Below, one piece after another: positions 27,494-35,761 of a DNA stretch of 64,000 bases. This stretch comes from Chelativorans multitrophicus (GTDB taxonomy: Bacteria > Pseudomonadota > Alphaproteobacteria > Rhizobiales > Rhizobiaceae): NCBI RefSeq assembly GCF_011317445.1, contig NZ_JAAAPL010000002.1, forward strand, positions 310,001 through 374,000. The letters are read 5' to 3'. Every line of letters starts with the position of its first letter. Within the stretch, counting starts at the first letter, position 1. The position numbers and the translations under genes were made by a program. Below the pieces are notes generated by a model, which saw only the letters and a list, made by a program, of their open reading frames with translations, made no database searches and was not told the DNA's origin.

Positions 27494-28603
27494 ATGGCTG
27501 TTTATGACCGATACATGGACTCTTCCGCAGGGCAGCAACAAGCTGAAAAACTGGAAAAGATGACGCCAGCCCGTCAATGGCTGCTGCTGATATTGCTCTC
27601 GGTTGGTTTGGCCTGCGTTCTCAAGCTGCTGCAGTTTCCGGCGGCAGCCTTACTTGGCCCGATGTTTTCAGCCGCGGTTCTCGGGATTAATGGAGCGAGC
27701 ATAAGGGTGCCCTCGCTGCCCTTCGTGGCTTCACAGGGCGTCATCGGTATTCTCATCGCCATGGCGATCGAGCCAGCCGTCCTGGTTGGGTTGGCGGATA
27801 AGTGGCCGCTTGTTTTGGTCGTCGTTGTTTCCACCGTCCTAGCTTCCAGTTTTCTCGGCTGGATGATCAGCCGCTGGGGAATTCTGCCGGGCAGCACAGC
27901 CGTATGGGGGTCGGCGCCTGGGGCTGCTACGGCGATGGTGCTCATGGCCGCAGCCTTCGGAGCCGACCAGAGACTGGTGGCTTTTATGCAATATCTGCGC
28001 GTGATGATGGTTGCGCTCGCCGCGGCCGTGATCGCGAGCATTGTTGCGACAGGCCCCGAAGCCGCGTCGGAGGGCACCATATGGTTTCCTCAGCTTGACT
28101 GGCCGGCGTTTCCGGTCACGGTCTTTGTTGCCGCTATCGGAGCTGTCTTGGGGTGGCTCCTTGGCCTGCCGTCGCCCTTTTTTCTAGGCTCGATGATATT
28201 GGGCGTAGCGCTGCACTTAGGCACCGGGTTCCAATTCCAGCTTCCCCCGTGGCTTCTCGTGGCGGCTTACACTTTCATCGGCTGGACAATTGGTCTCAAT
28301 TTCACCCGGACCATCGCCAGGCACGCGCTGCGGGCATTGCCGCAAATCATTGGATCCATCTTGGCGCTGATGGTCTTTTGCGGCGGGCTTGCACTGCTGC
28401 TCAATCAAATATTGGGAATCGACCTGCTTAGTGCCTATCTTGCGACCAGTCCTGGCGGCATGGATTCCATAGCGATCATCGCAGCCGCATCCAATGACGT
28501 GAACATGTCCTTCATAATGACCATGCAGATGGCACGCTTTCTCTTCGTCCTTCTGTTCGGTCCCGCGATTGCCAGGCTGGTTGCCGGGGCCGTAAAGGAC
28601 TAG
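27494..28603 (+). CDS. AbrB family (duplicated domain) membrane protein
   Basis: An integral membrane protein of about 369 residues belonging to the AbrB family, often misnamed putative ammonia monooxygenase. It has about ten hydrophobic helices and two similar halves, each with the signature LGPMFSAAVLGI or LGSMILGVALHL, and GSAPGAATAMVLMA / TSPGGMDSIAIIA in the second part of each half. The function is unknown; a transporter is likely. The start is uncertain: ATG at 27494 and 27515 are both possible and neither has a clear ribosome site. Confidence 0.82.
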   Translation: MAVYDRYMDSSAGQQQAEKLEKMTPARQWLLLILLSVGLACVLKLLQFPAAALLGPMFSAAVLGINGASIRVPSLPFVASQGVIGILIAMAIEPAVLVGLADKWPLVLVVVVSTVLASSFLGWMISRWGILPGSTAVWGSAPGAATAMVLMAAAFGADQRLVAFMQYLRVMMVALAAAVIASIVATGPEAASEGTIWFPQLDWPAFPVTVFVAAIGAVLGWLLGLPSPFFLGSMILGVALHLGTGFQFQLPPWLLVAAYTFIGWTIGLNFTRTIARHALRALPQIIGSILALMVFCGGLALLLNQILGIDLLSAYLATSPGGMDSIAIIAAASNDVNMSFIMTMQMARFLFVLLFGPAIARLVAGAVKD

Positions 28604-28654
28604 CGTTATTTCTGCGGAGCGAAGCTCAAGCAGCTCCTGCTCATCGCCGCGCCA

Positions 28655-29407
28655 TCAGCCGCGCCCGACAAACGGCATCTTCGTCGCCATAACCGTCATG
28701 AACAATATGTTGGTTTCGAGAGGCAGATTGGCCATGTGAAGCACGGCATCGGCGACATGCTTCGGATCCATCGTGGCCTCGACGGCCATCTCTCCATTGG
28801 CCTGCGGAATGCCTTTGGCCATTGGCATCGCCATATCGGTCAGCGCATTGCCGATGTCGATCTGACCGCAGGCGATGTCGAAAGGACGTCCGTCTAGCGC
28901 CAAGGTCTTGGTCAGACCAGTGATCGCATGCTTCGTGGTCGTATAGGGCACCGAGCCCGGCCGCGGCGCGTGGGCCGAGATCGAGCCGTTGTTGATGATG
29001 CGTCCGCCCATCGGGCGTTGCCGACGCATCAATCCGAATGCGGCGCGCGCGCAGAGGAAAGATCCGGTGAGGTTGACGCCGAGCACTTCGAACCAGGTCT
29101 CGACCGGTATCTCGTCGATGGGGGCGCCCTTGGATCCCATTCCAGCATTGTTGAAAAGCAGGTCGAGCCTTCCGAAGCGTTCCTCGATATTGCCGAATAG
29201 CGCCTCCACCTCGTTGGCCTTTGAAATGTCACAGGGGAGGGCGACCACGCGGGATGGGTCGCAGGTCGAGGCAGCGGCGCTTTCCAGCATCTCCCGGCGC
29301 CGCCCGGTGGTCACCACCATCCATCCGTTTTTCACGAGCGCTGCGGCGGTGACCGCGCCAATACCCGAGCCTGCGCCCGTAACAAGTGCAATGCGTGCTT
29401 CACTCAT
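28655..29407 (-). CDS. SDR family NAD(P)-dependent oxidoreductase
   Basis: A 250-residue classical short-chain dehydrogenase. Visible are the cofactor motif TGAGSGIG, the downstream NNAG, catalytic Ser in NGSISAHAPRPG, and Tyr-x3-Lys in YTTTKHA. GRRRE after the second strand suggests NADP preference. It has the usual family length. The substrate cannot be inferred; there is no operon partner and it is convergent with the AbrB-like gene. Confidence 0.88.
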   Translation of the reverse strand: MSEARIALVTGAGSGIGAVTAAALVKNGWMVVTTGRRREMLESAAASTCDPSRVVALPCDISKANEVEALFGNIEERFGRLDLLFNNAGMGSKGAPIDEIPVETWFEVLGVNLTGSFLCARAAFGLMRRQRPMGGRIINNGSISAHAPRPGSVPYTTTKHAITGLTKTLALDGRPFDIACGQIDIGNALTDMAMPMAKGIPQANGEMAVEATMDPKHVADAVLHMANLPLETNILFMTVMATKMPFVGRG

Positions 29408-29614
29408 GAAACGCCCCTTTTCAGAAAGTCCAGAGTTATGCAGATCGGGACGGGAGGCAAGCCCAGGCGTTCCAACCCCCGTGGCAGCCCGGCTGGCATC
29501 GGCCTAGTGGATGATCGCCTCGCGGACACCAAAAGCGCCCGTCCGCACGCGAAGCGAACACGCCAATCAACCCGCTACACAGCGCTCGCGTCGTGTTGCA
29601 TCGGTCCGGGAGCT

Positions 29615-29630
29615 AGTGCAACACTGCACT
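29615..29630. repeat. Inverted repeat AGTGCA-ACAC-TGCACT before the DUF2277 gene
   Basis: A perfect 6-bp-arm, 4-base-loop repeat 20 bases before the ATG at 29650. A competing repeat GTGTTGCA (29593-29600) / TGCAACAC (29617-29624) overlaps it, so two mutually exclusive hairpins are possible. It could be an operator or a leader RNA structure. Confidence 0.4.
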
Positions 29631-29649
29631 AACAGCGAAGGAGGACACC

Positions 29650-29925
29650 ATGTGCCGAAACATCAAGCCGCTGTTCAACTTCGAACCGCCAGCCACCAAG
29701 GACGAGATACACGACGCGGCCCTGCAGTTCGTGCGCAAGATCACTGGATCCACTCAGCCCTCACAAGCCAATGCAACCGCGTTTAATAATGCGGTGGAGG
29801 AGATCCAACGATCTGTGCACAAGCTCTTGCAGGCTCTGGAAACCAAAGCACCACCCAAAGACCGCGAGGTCGTTGCTTCCAAGGCGCGCGAGCGCGCTAG
29901 GCAGCGTTATATGCGCGCCAGCTGA
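29650..29925 (+). CDS. DUF2277 family protein
   Basis: A 91-residue protein matching DUF2277, beginning with the diagnostic MCRNIKPLFNFEPPAT and ending in a basic KARERARQRYMRAS. GGAGGA is 6 bases upstream of the ATG. Function unknown; members are small, soluble and widespread in bacteria. It is convergent with the aldehyde dehydrogenase that ends the sugar-acid operon and probably belongs to the backbone genome, not to that operon. Confidence 0.87.
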   Translation: MCRNIKPLFNFEPPATKDEIHDAALQFVRKITGSTQPSQANATAFNNAVEEIQRSVHKLLQALETKAPPKDREVVASKARERARQRYMRAS

Positions 29926-30067
29926 GCTATTCGCATTCTGCGCGCAATTGCAGGGTAGACAAAGAAGAGATCGACGTGCGCATGTTTTAGGCGCCGCCGT
30001 CTCAGTGGAGATCCGTCCTTGTGGTCCAGCCCGAGCGTGGCGATCTGCGATGATGGCGGCCCTGCCG

Positions 30068-31507
30068 TCAACCCGCCGCGGTATACGCTGTCTTGACCAC
30101 GGTGAAGAATTCCGCGGCATACGTGCCCTGCTCGCGCGGCCCATAGCTGGAGCCCTTGCGCCCCCCGAACGGCACATGGAAGTCCACCCCCGCCGTCGGC
30201 ACGTTGACCATCACCATCCCCGCTTCGGCATTGCGCTTGAAATGCGTTGCATATTTGAGCGAAGTCGTGACAATACCGGCACTGAGCCCGAACTCCGTGT
30301 CATTCGACGTCGCCAATGCCTCCTCATAGTCCTTGACGCGGATCACACTCGCTACTGGCCCAAAAATCTCTTCGCGGCTGATCCGCATGGAATTTGTTGC
30401 TTCGGTAAACAGGGCTGGCTGTAGGAAATACCCTTCCGTTTCCTTTTGCACCCGCTCGCCCCCAGCTACCAGCTTGGCGCCCTCCTGCTTTCCGATCTCG
30501 ATATAATCGGTGTCCTGCTTGAGCTGGTTGGCATCCACCACCGGACCGATATCGATGCCGGGCTCCAGCGCGTTGCCCACTTTGAGCCCGCGGATGCGTT
30601 CCGCTAGCGCCTCGACGAACCTGTCGTGGATGCCCTCGGTGACGATCACCCGCGAACTGGCCGTGCAGCGCTGCCCGGTCGAGAAGAACGCCGACTGCGT
30701 CACGCTTTCCACCGCCACCTTCAGGTCCGCGTCGTCCAGCACCACCGTGGGGTTCTTGCCCCCCATTTCCAGTTGGAACTTGCGGCCCAGTTCCACCGAG
30801 GCGGCCGCAACGCGCTTGCCCGTCCCCACCGAGCCGGTGAAGGTGATCGCGGTCACGTCACGGCTTTCCAGCATGGTCTGGCCCACCACCGAACCCTTGC
30901 CCATTACGAGGTTCAGCACGCCCTTAGGCAGACCGGCCCGCACCAGGATATCGACAATCGCCCAGGTCGAGCCCGGCACTAGATCCGCCGGCTTGACCAC
31001 CACGGTATTGCCATAGGCCAAAGCCGGGGCGATCTTCCAGCTCGGGATGGCAATGGGGAAGTTCCACGGCGTGATGATCCCGATCACCCCGATCGGCTCG
31101 CGGGTAATCTCGACCCCGATGCCGGGGCGGACTGATGGCAGCACTTCGCCGGCCAGCCGCAGCACTGCTCCAGCGAAAAAGTCAAAGATCTGGCCAGCCC
31201 GGGTCACCTCGCCGATGCCCTCGGGCAGCGTCTTGCCTTCTTCCCGGCTCAGCAGTTCGCCCAGTTCGTCCTTGCGGGCGAGGATCTCGTCGGCGGTCTT
31301 GCGCAGGATGGCATGACGCTCCAGGATCCCCGAGCGCGACCAGGCCGGGAATGCCGCCTTGGCTGCCGCGATTGCCTGTTTGGTCTCCTCGGCGCTGGCC
31401 TGCGCGTAGATACCCACCACGTCCTTGATATTGGACGGGTTGATGTTCTCCTTGCCCTCTCCCCCAACCCAGGCGCCGTCGATCAGGTTCTGGTGCAGTG
31501 TGGTCAT
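30068..31507 (-). CDS. 2,5-dioxovalerate (ketoglutarate semialdehyde)-type aldehyde dehydrogenase
   Basis: A 479-residue NAD(P)-dependent aldehyde dehydrogenase. Catalytic Cys is in GQRCTASS, the general-base Glu in LEMGGKN, the oxyanion Asn in ITPWNFP, and the cofactor site in TFTGSVGTG. In this context the likely reaction is oxidation of 2-oxoglutarate semialdehyde, the product of KdgD, to 2-oxoglutarate. This reading is inferred from the kdgD-gci-gli neighbours; the family covers many aldehydes. The ATG at 31507 overlaps the stop of the preceding 69-codon frame as ATGA. It is the last gene of the leftward operon. Confidence 0.88.
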   Translation of the reverse strand: MTTLHQNLIDGAWVGGEGKENINPSNIKDVVGIYAQASAEETKQAIAAAKAAFPAWSRSGILERHAILRKTADEILARKDELGELLSREEGKTLPEGIGEVTRAGQIFDFFAGAVLRLAGEVLPSVRPGIGVEITREPIGVIGIITPWNFPIAIPSWKIAPALAYGNTVVVKPADLVPGSTWAIVDILVRAGLPKGVLNLVMGKGSVVGQTMLESRDVTAITFTGSVGTGKRVAAASVELGRKFQLEMGGKNPTVVLDDADLKVAVESVTQSAFFSTGQRCTASSRVIVTEGIHDRFVEALAERIRGLKVGNALEPGIDIGPVVDANQLKQDTDYIEIGKQEGAKLVAGGERVQKETEGYFLQPALFTEATNSMRISREEIFGPVASVIRVKDYEEALATSNDTEFGLSAGIVTTSLKYATHFKRNAEAGMVMVNVPTAGVDFHVPFGGRKGSSYGPREQGTYAAEFFTVVKTAYTAAG

Positions 31508-31713
31508 GTCGGAATGCCTTTCAGAAGTGATGAAGCGATGGTCTGTGCCGCCCGGTCCGCCTGCCCGACGATAGCCAATCCGGCGGCAGCCGCCTGACCT
31601 CGTTGATGCAGCGTGATCCGGCCCGCTTCGACATCTGCACCAGGGGCGGCGCTGCGATGACCGAGGCGCGCAGATCGGCGGGTCAATTCGGCCGGGTGCA
31701 GAACAGGGATCAT
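31504..31713 (-). CDS. Small hypothetical ORF with ATGA overlaps at both ends
   Basis: A 69-codon leftward frame fitted exactly between the Gfo/Idh gene and the aldehyde dehydrogenase. Its ATG overlaps the upstream stop (31710-31713) and its TGA overlaps the downstream ATG (31504-31507), both as ATGA. The predicted protein is Ala/Arg/Gly-rich (start MIPVLHPAELTRRSARLGH, end TIASSLLKGIPT) with no recognisable domain, signal peptide or Cys. It may be a translation-coupling peptide, a decayed gene fragment or a real small protein. Confidence 0.4.
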   Translation of the reverse strand: MIPVLHPAELTRRSARLGHRSAAPGADVEAGRITLHQRGQAAAAGLAIVGQADRAAQTIASSLLKGIPT

Positions 31714-32735
31714 TGCACGCCTCGCAACTGGTCGATGGCAACATAAGCGCCGGTGGCAGCCGACTGCCGCAACGCGGCGGTGATATAGACGCCGTCGAGC
31801 GCCCTTTCACCGGCCACCAGCGTATGGGCGGGACGCGCCGAGTCGGCCAGTGTCCAGGCCAGGTCCTGAAACACGTTGAGTGGCGGATGATCGGGGATCG
31901 GCGCTGCCACCACCGCCTCTGGCACCACCCAATCGGCGACAGTGTCGCCCTCGATGGTGGCGCTGCCAAGAGAGCCATGCACCTGCGCGCGCTTCAGCGT
32001 GCCGCCGCCATAGCGCCCGTCGGGCAGATTGCTGCGATAGGTGGTGGTCACGGTCAGCGTGGCGAACGAGCCGTTGGTGAAACGGATCACAGCGCTGGCT
32101 GCGTCCTCGGCCGGAATATCGTGCCCAACTGTCGCCGAAAAGGCGAACACGCCCTCAACCTGTCCCTGATACCATAGCAGATGATCGATCGGGTGTACGC
32201 CCTGGTTCTGCAGGCAGCCGCCGCCCATCGCGGCGATGCCGCGCCAACCCGACCCCTCGTCGTAATAGGCCTGCGAACGCTGGCACTTGTTGACATAATC
32301 GCCCTGGATCAGCGGCCCGAGGCGGCCTTCGGCAATCGCCTTGTAGATGCGATAGGCGCCCGGCACATAGCGCGTGTCGAACTCCACCACCAGTTGAACC
32401 CCGGCCTCGCGCGCCGCCGCCAGCATCGCCTCGCCTTCCGGCACGTCAACGGCGGTGGGCTTGCTGACGATCACATGCTTGCCGGCCCGCAGCGCCGCAA
32501 TGGCGATTTCGCCGTGCATGTCGGTGGAAGTATAGACCCCCACCACATCGATATCCGGCCGGGCGATCAGCGCGCGATAATCCAGGACTGGCACACAGTT
32601 ATGCCGCTCGGCGACCGCCCTGGTCCGCGCCTCGTCGCGGCCGCAGACGGCGATCAACTGCGCCTGCGGCACCGCGGCCAGCATCCGGCAGCGGGATTCG
32701 CCAAAGGCGGTTCCCACGATCCCCACGCGCATCAT
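31710..32735 (-). CDS. Gfo/Idh/MocA family NAD(P)-dependent oxidoreductase
   Basis: A 341-residue sugar-type dehydrogenase. The Rossmann motif MRVGIVGTAFGESR is followed by GKHVIVSKPTAVD (Glu/Ser-Lys-Pro motif of the family) near residue 95 and GGGCLQNQGVHPIDHLLWY with the likely catalytic Asp/His near residue 180. Such enzymes oxidise sugars, inositols or sugar acids at a ring or chain carbon. In this operon it may oxidise a uronate or sugar-acid derivative before or beside the cycloisomerase path. ATG codons at 32735 and 32732 are adjacent; the gap to the upstream gene is about 7 bases. Confidence 0.85.
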   Translation of the reverse strand: MMRVGIVGTAFGESRCRMLAAVPQAQLIAVCGRDEARTRAVAERHNCVPVLDYRALIARPDIDVVGVYTSTDMHGEIAIAALRAGKHVIVSKPTAVDVPEGEAMLAAAREAGVQLVVEFDTRYVPGAYRIYKAIAEGRLGPLIQGDYVNKCQRSQAYYDEGSGWRGIAAMGGGCLQNQGVHPIDHLLWYQGQVEGVFAFSATVGHDIPAEDAASAVIRFTNGSFATLTVTTTYRSNLPDGRYGGGTLKRAQVHGSLGSATIEGDTVADWVVPEAVVAAPIPDHPPLNVFQDLAWTLADSARPAHTLVAGERALDGVYITAALRQSAATGAYVAIDQLRGVQ

Positions 32736-32742
32736 GACCGGC

Positions 32743-33906
32743 TCACTTGATCTCGTTGCCGGCGATGAAGTCCCAGTCGATATCCCAGCCCATGCCCGGC
32801 CCCTTGGGAACATGCACGAAGCCCTCGGCGTCCATCGGGTCGTCGATGGTGGCCAGCCACGGCGTCTTGGATTCGTACTTGATAAGCGGATGCAGCAGGC
32901 CGCGTTCATAGAAACGGCCGGGGATCTGCATGGCACCAAGCGCATGCAGCGTCGCAGCGCCGTTCTGATGGAGCTCGATCGACATGCCATGGGCTTCGGC
33001 CAGATGGATGGTCTTCATCATCGGCGTGATGCCGCCGACATCAAGCACGCCGGTGCGCAGGATATCGCAGGCGCCCGCCAGCACCCATTCGGCCCGGGTC
33101 CAGATCTGCCCCGGCGCAGTTTCGGGACCGCAGATCGGCAGGTCGAGCTCATCGCAGAGCCAGCGATAGGAGCTGATGCTGGCCTCGCGCATCGGCTCTT
33201 CCATCCACAGAAACCCGAGTTCCTCGAGGCCTCGACCGAGCCGCTTGGCCTCCTGCCGGCTATACTGGTGATAAGGGTCGAACATCAGGTGCATCTCGGG
33301 CCCGACAGCCTTGCGCACCGCAGTGGCCATGGCCAGGTCGCGGTCGACGGAGGGGGCGCCGGGTACCGGCGGCATCCAGGGGTGCATCTTGTAGGCGGTA
33401 TAGCCCTCTTCCTTGCACTGGATGGCGAAATCGGCATAGGCCTCGGGGCTGGTCAGCCCGCCCTTGAGGTCGGCATCGCCCACCATGGTGCTGGCATAGG
33501 CCGGGATCTTGTCGCGAAAAGCGCCGAGCAATTGCTGAACTGGCAGCCCTACCGCACGGCCGGCCAGATCCCACAGCGCCACATCGACCAGCGCCATCAT
33601 CGCGTCGCTCAGCGTCGCGCCGTTGCCGCGCTGCAGCTCGGAGAGCTTCTGCCAGATCTTTTCGCGATAGAGCGCATTTTCGCCGATCAGCATCGGCACC
33701 AACACGCGGTCCACCAGTTCGGGCTGCATGCCGAAGGCATAGCCCTTGGCGCCGCCGCGCGTCTCGATTTCGAGCAGCGTCTGCCGGGCGGTATTGGCTG
33801 GTCCGGGATGCGAATGCCCGAAGGCCCGCCGGATCTGCGATGTATAGGAGAACACCCGCACACCGATCCGGGTGATTTCCATGTCCTTGTCGAATTGCAT
33901 AGTCAA
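32743..33906 (-). CDS. Mandelate racemase/muconate lactonizing enzyme family (enolase superfamily)
   Basis: A 387-residue enolase-superfamily enzyme that should abstract a proton alpha to a carboxylate using Mg2+. Likely metal ligands are the Asp in LMFDPYHQYS, Glu in FLWMEEPM and Glu in ICGPETA; the Lys/His in GYTAYKMHPW and the C-terminal IELHQNG supply acid/base groups. KMH in place of the KxK motif sets it apart from the Gci-like paralogue at 43745, so it probably acts on a different sugar acid or stereocentre. Its start overlaps the upstream dehydrogenase stop by 4 bases. Confidence 0.85.
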   Translation of the reverse strand: MTMQFDKDMEITRIGVRVFSYTSQIRRAFGHSHPGPANTARQTLLEIETRGGAKGYAFGMQPELVDRVLVPMLIGENALYREKIWQKLSELQRGNGATLSDAMMALVDVALWDLAGRAVGLPVQQLLGAFRDKIPAYASTMVGDADLKGGLTSPEAYADFAIQCKEEGYTAYKMHPWMPPVPGAPSVDRDLAMATAVRKAVGPEMHLMFDPYHQYSRQEAKRLGRGLEELGFLWMEEPMREASISSYRWLCDELDLPICGPETAPGQIWTRAEWVLAGACDILRTGVLDVGGITPMMKTIHLAEAHGMSIELHQNGAATLHALGAMQIPGRFYERGLLHPLIKYESKTPWLATIDDPMDAEGFVHVPKGPGMGWDIDWDFIAGNEIK

Positions 33907-34907
33907 ACCGCCATTTTCTTGAGGTCGTGGGGGGCCACTTCGTTGATCAGGGGTTCACCCCGCATCAACCGGCCGATATTGTCGCCGATCAGGCGGATCG
34001 CGCGCTGCCGCGTGCCGAAGGTGGTGCCGGAATTGTGGGGCGTCATCAGCATGTTGAACTGGTGCAGCGGCAGGTCGGCCGGATAGCCGTCGCGGCCGGT
34101 CCCGTCCTCTTCCTCGCGCCACCAGCCGTCCATCGCCGCGCCGGCCAGATGGCCCGATTGCAGCGCCTCGTAAAGCGCCCGCTCGACGATCAGCGGACCC
34201 CGGGTGATGCACACCAGGTAGCTGCCGGGCTTCATCGCCGCGAACCGTCCTGCATCCATCAGCCCATTGGTGATCGAGGTCAGCGGCGCGGTGACCAACA
34301 CATAGTCGGACACTGCCAGTGCCTTGTCGATATCGGCATAGGTGTGGGCGAAGGCCAGGTCATGGTCCTCATGACGTTCGGGGTGCAGCGTCACCATGCC
34401 GACCTGCATGCCGAAGGCCCTGGCCCGGACAGCGGTCGCCTTGCCGATGCTGCCGAAGCCGACGATGCAGAGCGTCGAGCCGAACAGCTCCGGGCCCCGC
34501 TGGCTCTCCCATTTGCCGCGGCTGGTAAGCGCGGCATGCGAGCGCAGCACCTGGCGCGACAGCATGACCATGGCCATGATTGCATATTCGGCGATCGGTA
34601 TGTCGCCGGCATGGGCCGTCGCTATCCGGATACCGCGCTGCTGCATCAGGTCGGGGATGCCGTTGCGCATCAGCAGGTCAACGCCATGGCCCGTCATGTG
34701 CACCAGCTTGAGCCGGGTCGCCGCATCGATGAAGGGCCGGTTGATCACCCGCATCAGACCGGTCTGCACGTCGATGCTCGGCGCCAGTTTCAGCTTCTCT
34801 TCGACGGTCAGTTTGCTGCCGCCCTCGATCACTTCGATACCGGCGGGCCAGGCATCGATGACCGTCTGCTCCACCGGCGGAATATCCCAGTCGACCAGCA
34901 CGCGCAT
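33903..34907 (-). CDS. D-isomer-specific 2-hydroxyacid dehydrogenase family protein
   Basis: A 334-residue NAD(P)-dependent 2-hydroxyacid dehydrogenase. The cofactor motif is VGFGSIGKATAVRARAFG; active-site Arg is in CITRGPLI and His in MTPHNSG. The substrate-binding N-terminal domain is present (MTGHGVDLLM). It could interconvert a 2-oxo and 2-hydroxy sugar acid in the pathway. It is coupled by ATGA to the enolase-superfamily gene downstream and follows the transporter ATPase by 2 bases. Confidence 0.86.
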   Translation of the reverse strand: MRVLVDWDIPPVEQTVIDAWPAGIEVIEGGSKLTVEEKLKLAPSIDVQTGLMRVINRPFIDAATRLKLVHMTGHGVDLLMRNGIPDLMQQRGIRIATAHAGDIPIAEYAIMAMVMLSRQVLRSHAALTSRGKWESQRGPELFGSTLCIVGFGSIGKATAVRARAFGMQVGMVTLHPERHEDHDLAFAHTYADIDKALAVSDYVLVTAPLTSITNGLMDAGRFAAMKPGSYLVCITRGPLIVERALYEALQSGHLAGAAMDGWWREEEDGTGRDGYPADLPLHQFNMLMTPHNSGTTFGTRQRAIRLIGDNIGRLMRGEPLINEVAPHDLKKMAV

Positions 34908-34909
34908 AG

Positions 34910-35761
34910 CTAAGACTCCAGTTCAGTGCGGCTCCGGGCCGCGGTCGTAAGGTCGGAGGATCGGCCCGGCGCCGCTGCGACCTCGCCCTCCAGCGAAGGC
35001 GAGGAGTCGAGCAGCAGGCGCGTATAGCCATTGGCCGGAGCGGCAAACAGCTTGGCCGTTTTTTCCAGCTCGACAATTCTGCCCTGGTACATCACCGCCA
35101 CCCGGTCGGCGAGCAGGCGAACCAGCGCCAGATCATGCGAGATGAAGATGCAGGTGAAGCCAAACTCCTGCTGCAGGCTCATCAGCAGCTTGATCACCTG
35201 CGCCTGGATCGACACGTCGAGTGCCGAGACCGGCTCGTCGAGGATCAGCAGGTCCGGCTGCAGCGCCAAAGCGCGGGCGATGGCGACGCGCTGGCGCTCG
35301 CCGCCTGACAGCCGGGCCGGGTGATAGTTTGCGTAGCTTTCCGGCAAGCCGACCTGGCCCAGCAGTTCGCGCACGCGCTCGCCCCACTGGCTGCGCTTGA
35401 GCACGCCCTTGTGCACGCGCCAGGGCTCGGAAATCAGCTCAGCTACCTTGCGTCGCGGGTGCAGCGAGGCATAGGGATCCTGGAAGATCATCTGTAGGTT
35501 CTGTCGCATGCCGCGCATTTCGCGCGCCGACAGCGAGAACAGGTCCTTGCCGCGGTAGCGCACGCTGCCCGACGAGGCCTCGACCAGCCGCAGGATAGTG
35601 CGCGCCAGCGTCGACTTGCCCGAACCGGACTCCCCGACCACGGCCAGGATCTCGCCTTCGGCCAGATCGAAGTCGACATTGTCGAGCGCAGTATATTTGC
35701 CGAAATGCTTGGTCAGCCCGCTGACCTGCAGCAGTGGCGTGGTGTGCCCGTCAGTGCGCAT
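34910..35761 (-). CDS. ABC transporter ATP-binding protein (DppF/OppF type)
   Basis: A 283-residue ATPase of a peptide/nickel-class importer. It shows Walker A GESGSGKST, Q-loop FQDPYASLHPR, signature LSGGERQRVAIARAL, Walker B LLILDEPVSALD and the switch His in FISHD. The GxxxLxP segment DPYASLHPRR is characteristic of OppF-like subunits. The ATG at 35761 overlaps the DppD-like gene by 11 bases; a longer upstream frame is not family-like. It pairs with the adjacent DppD-like ATPase. Confidence 0.92.
   Translation of the reverse strand: MRTDGHTTPLLQVSGLTKHFGKYTALDNVDFDLAEGEILAVVGESGSGKSTLARTILRLVEASSGSVRYRGKDLFSLSAREMRGMRQNLQMIFQDPYASLHPRRKVAELISEPWRVHKGVLKRSQWGERVRELLGQVGLPESYANYHPARLSGGERQRVAIARALALQPDLLILDEPVSALDVSIQAQVIKLLMSLQQEFGFTCIFISHDLALVRLLADRVAVMYQGRIVELEKTAKLFAAPANGYTRLLLDSSPSLEGEVAAAPGRSSDLTTAARSRTELES

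Noticed and set aside
31508-31978. N-terminal extension of the aldehyde dehydrogenase frame by about 157 codons
   Set aside because: The extension reads as out-of-frame Arg/Pro/Trp-rich sequence overlapping the Gfo/Idh gene; the family start fits the ATG at 31507.
32734-34913. Long rightward frames (450 and 328 codons) opposite the enolase-superfamily and hydroxyacid dehydrogenase genes
   Set aside because: Antisense artefacts; the leftward frames carry intact motifs and coupled starts.
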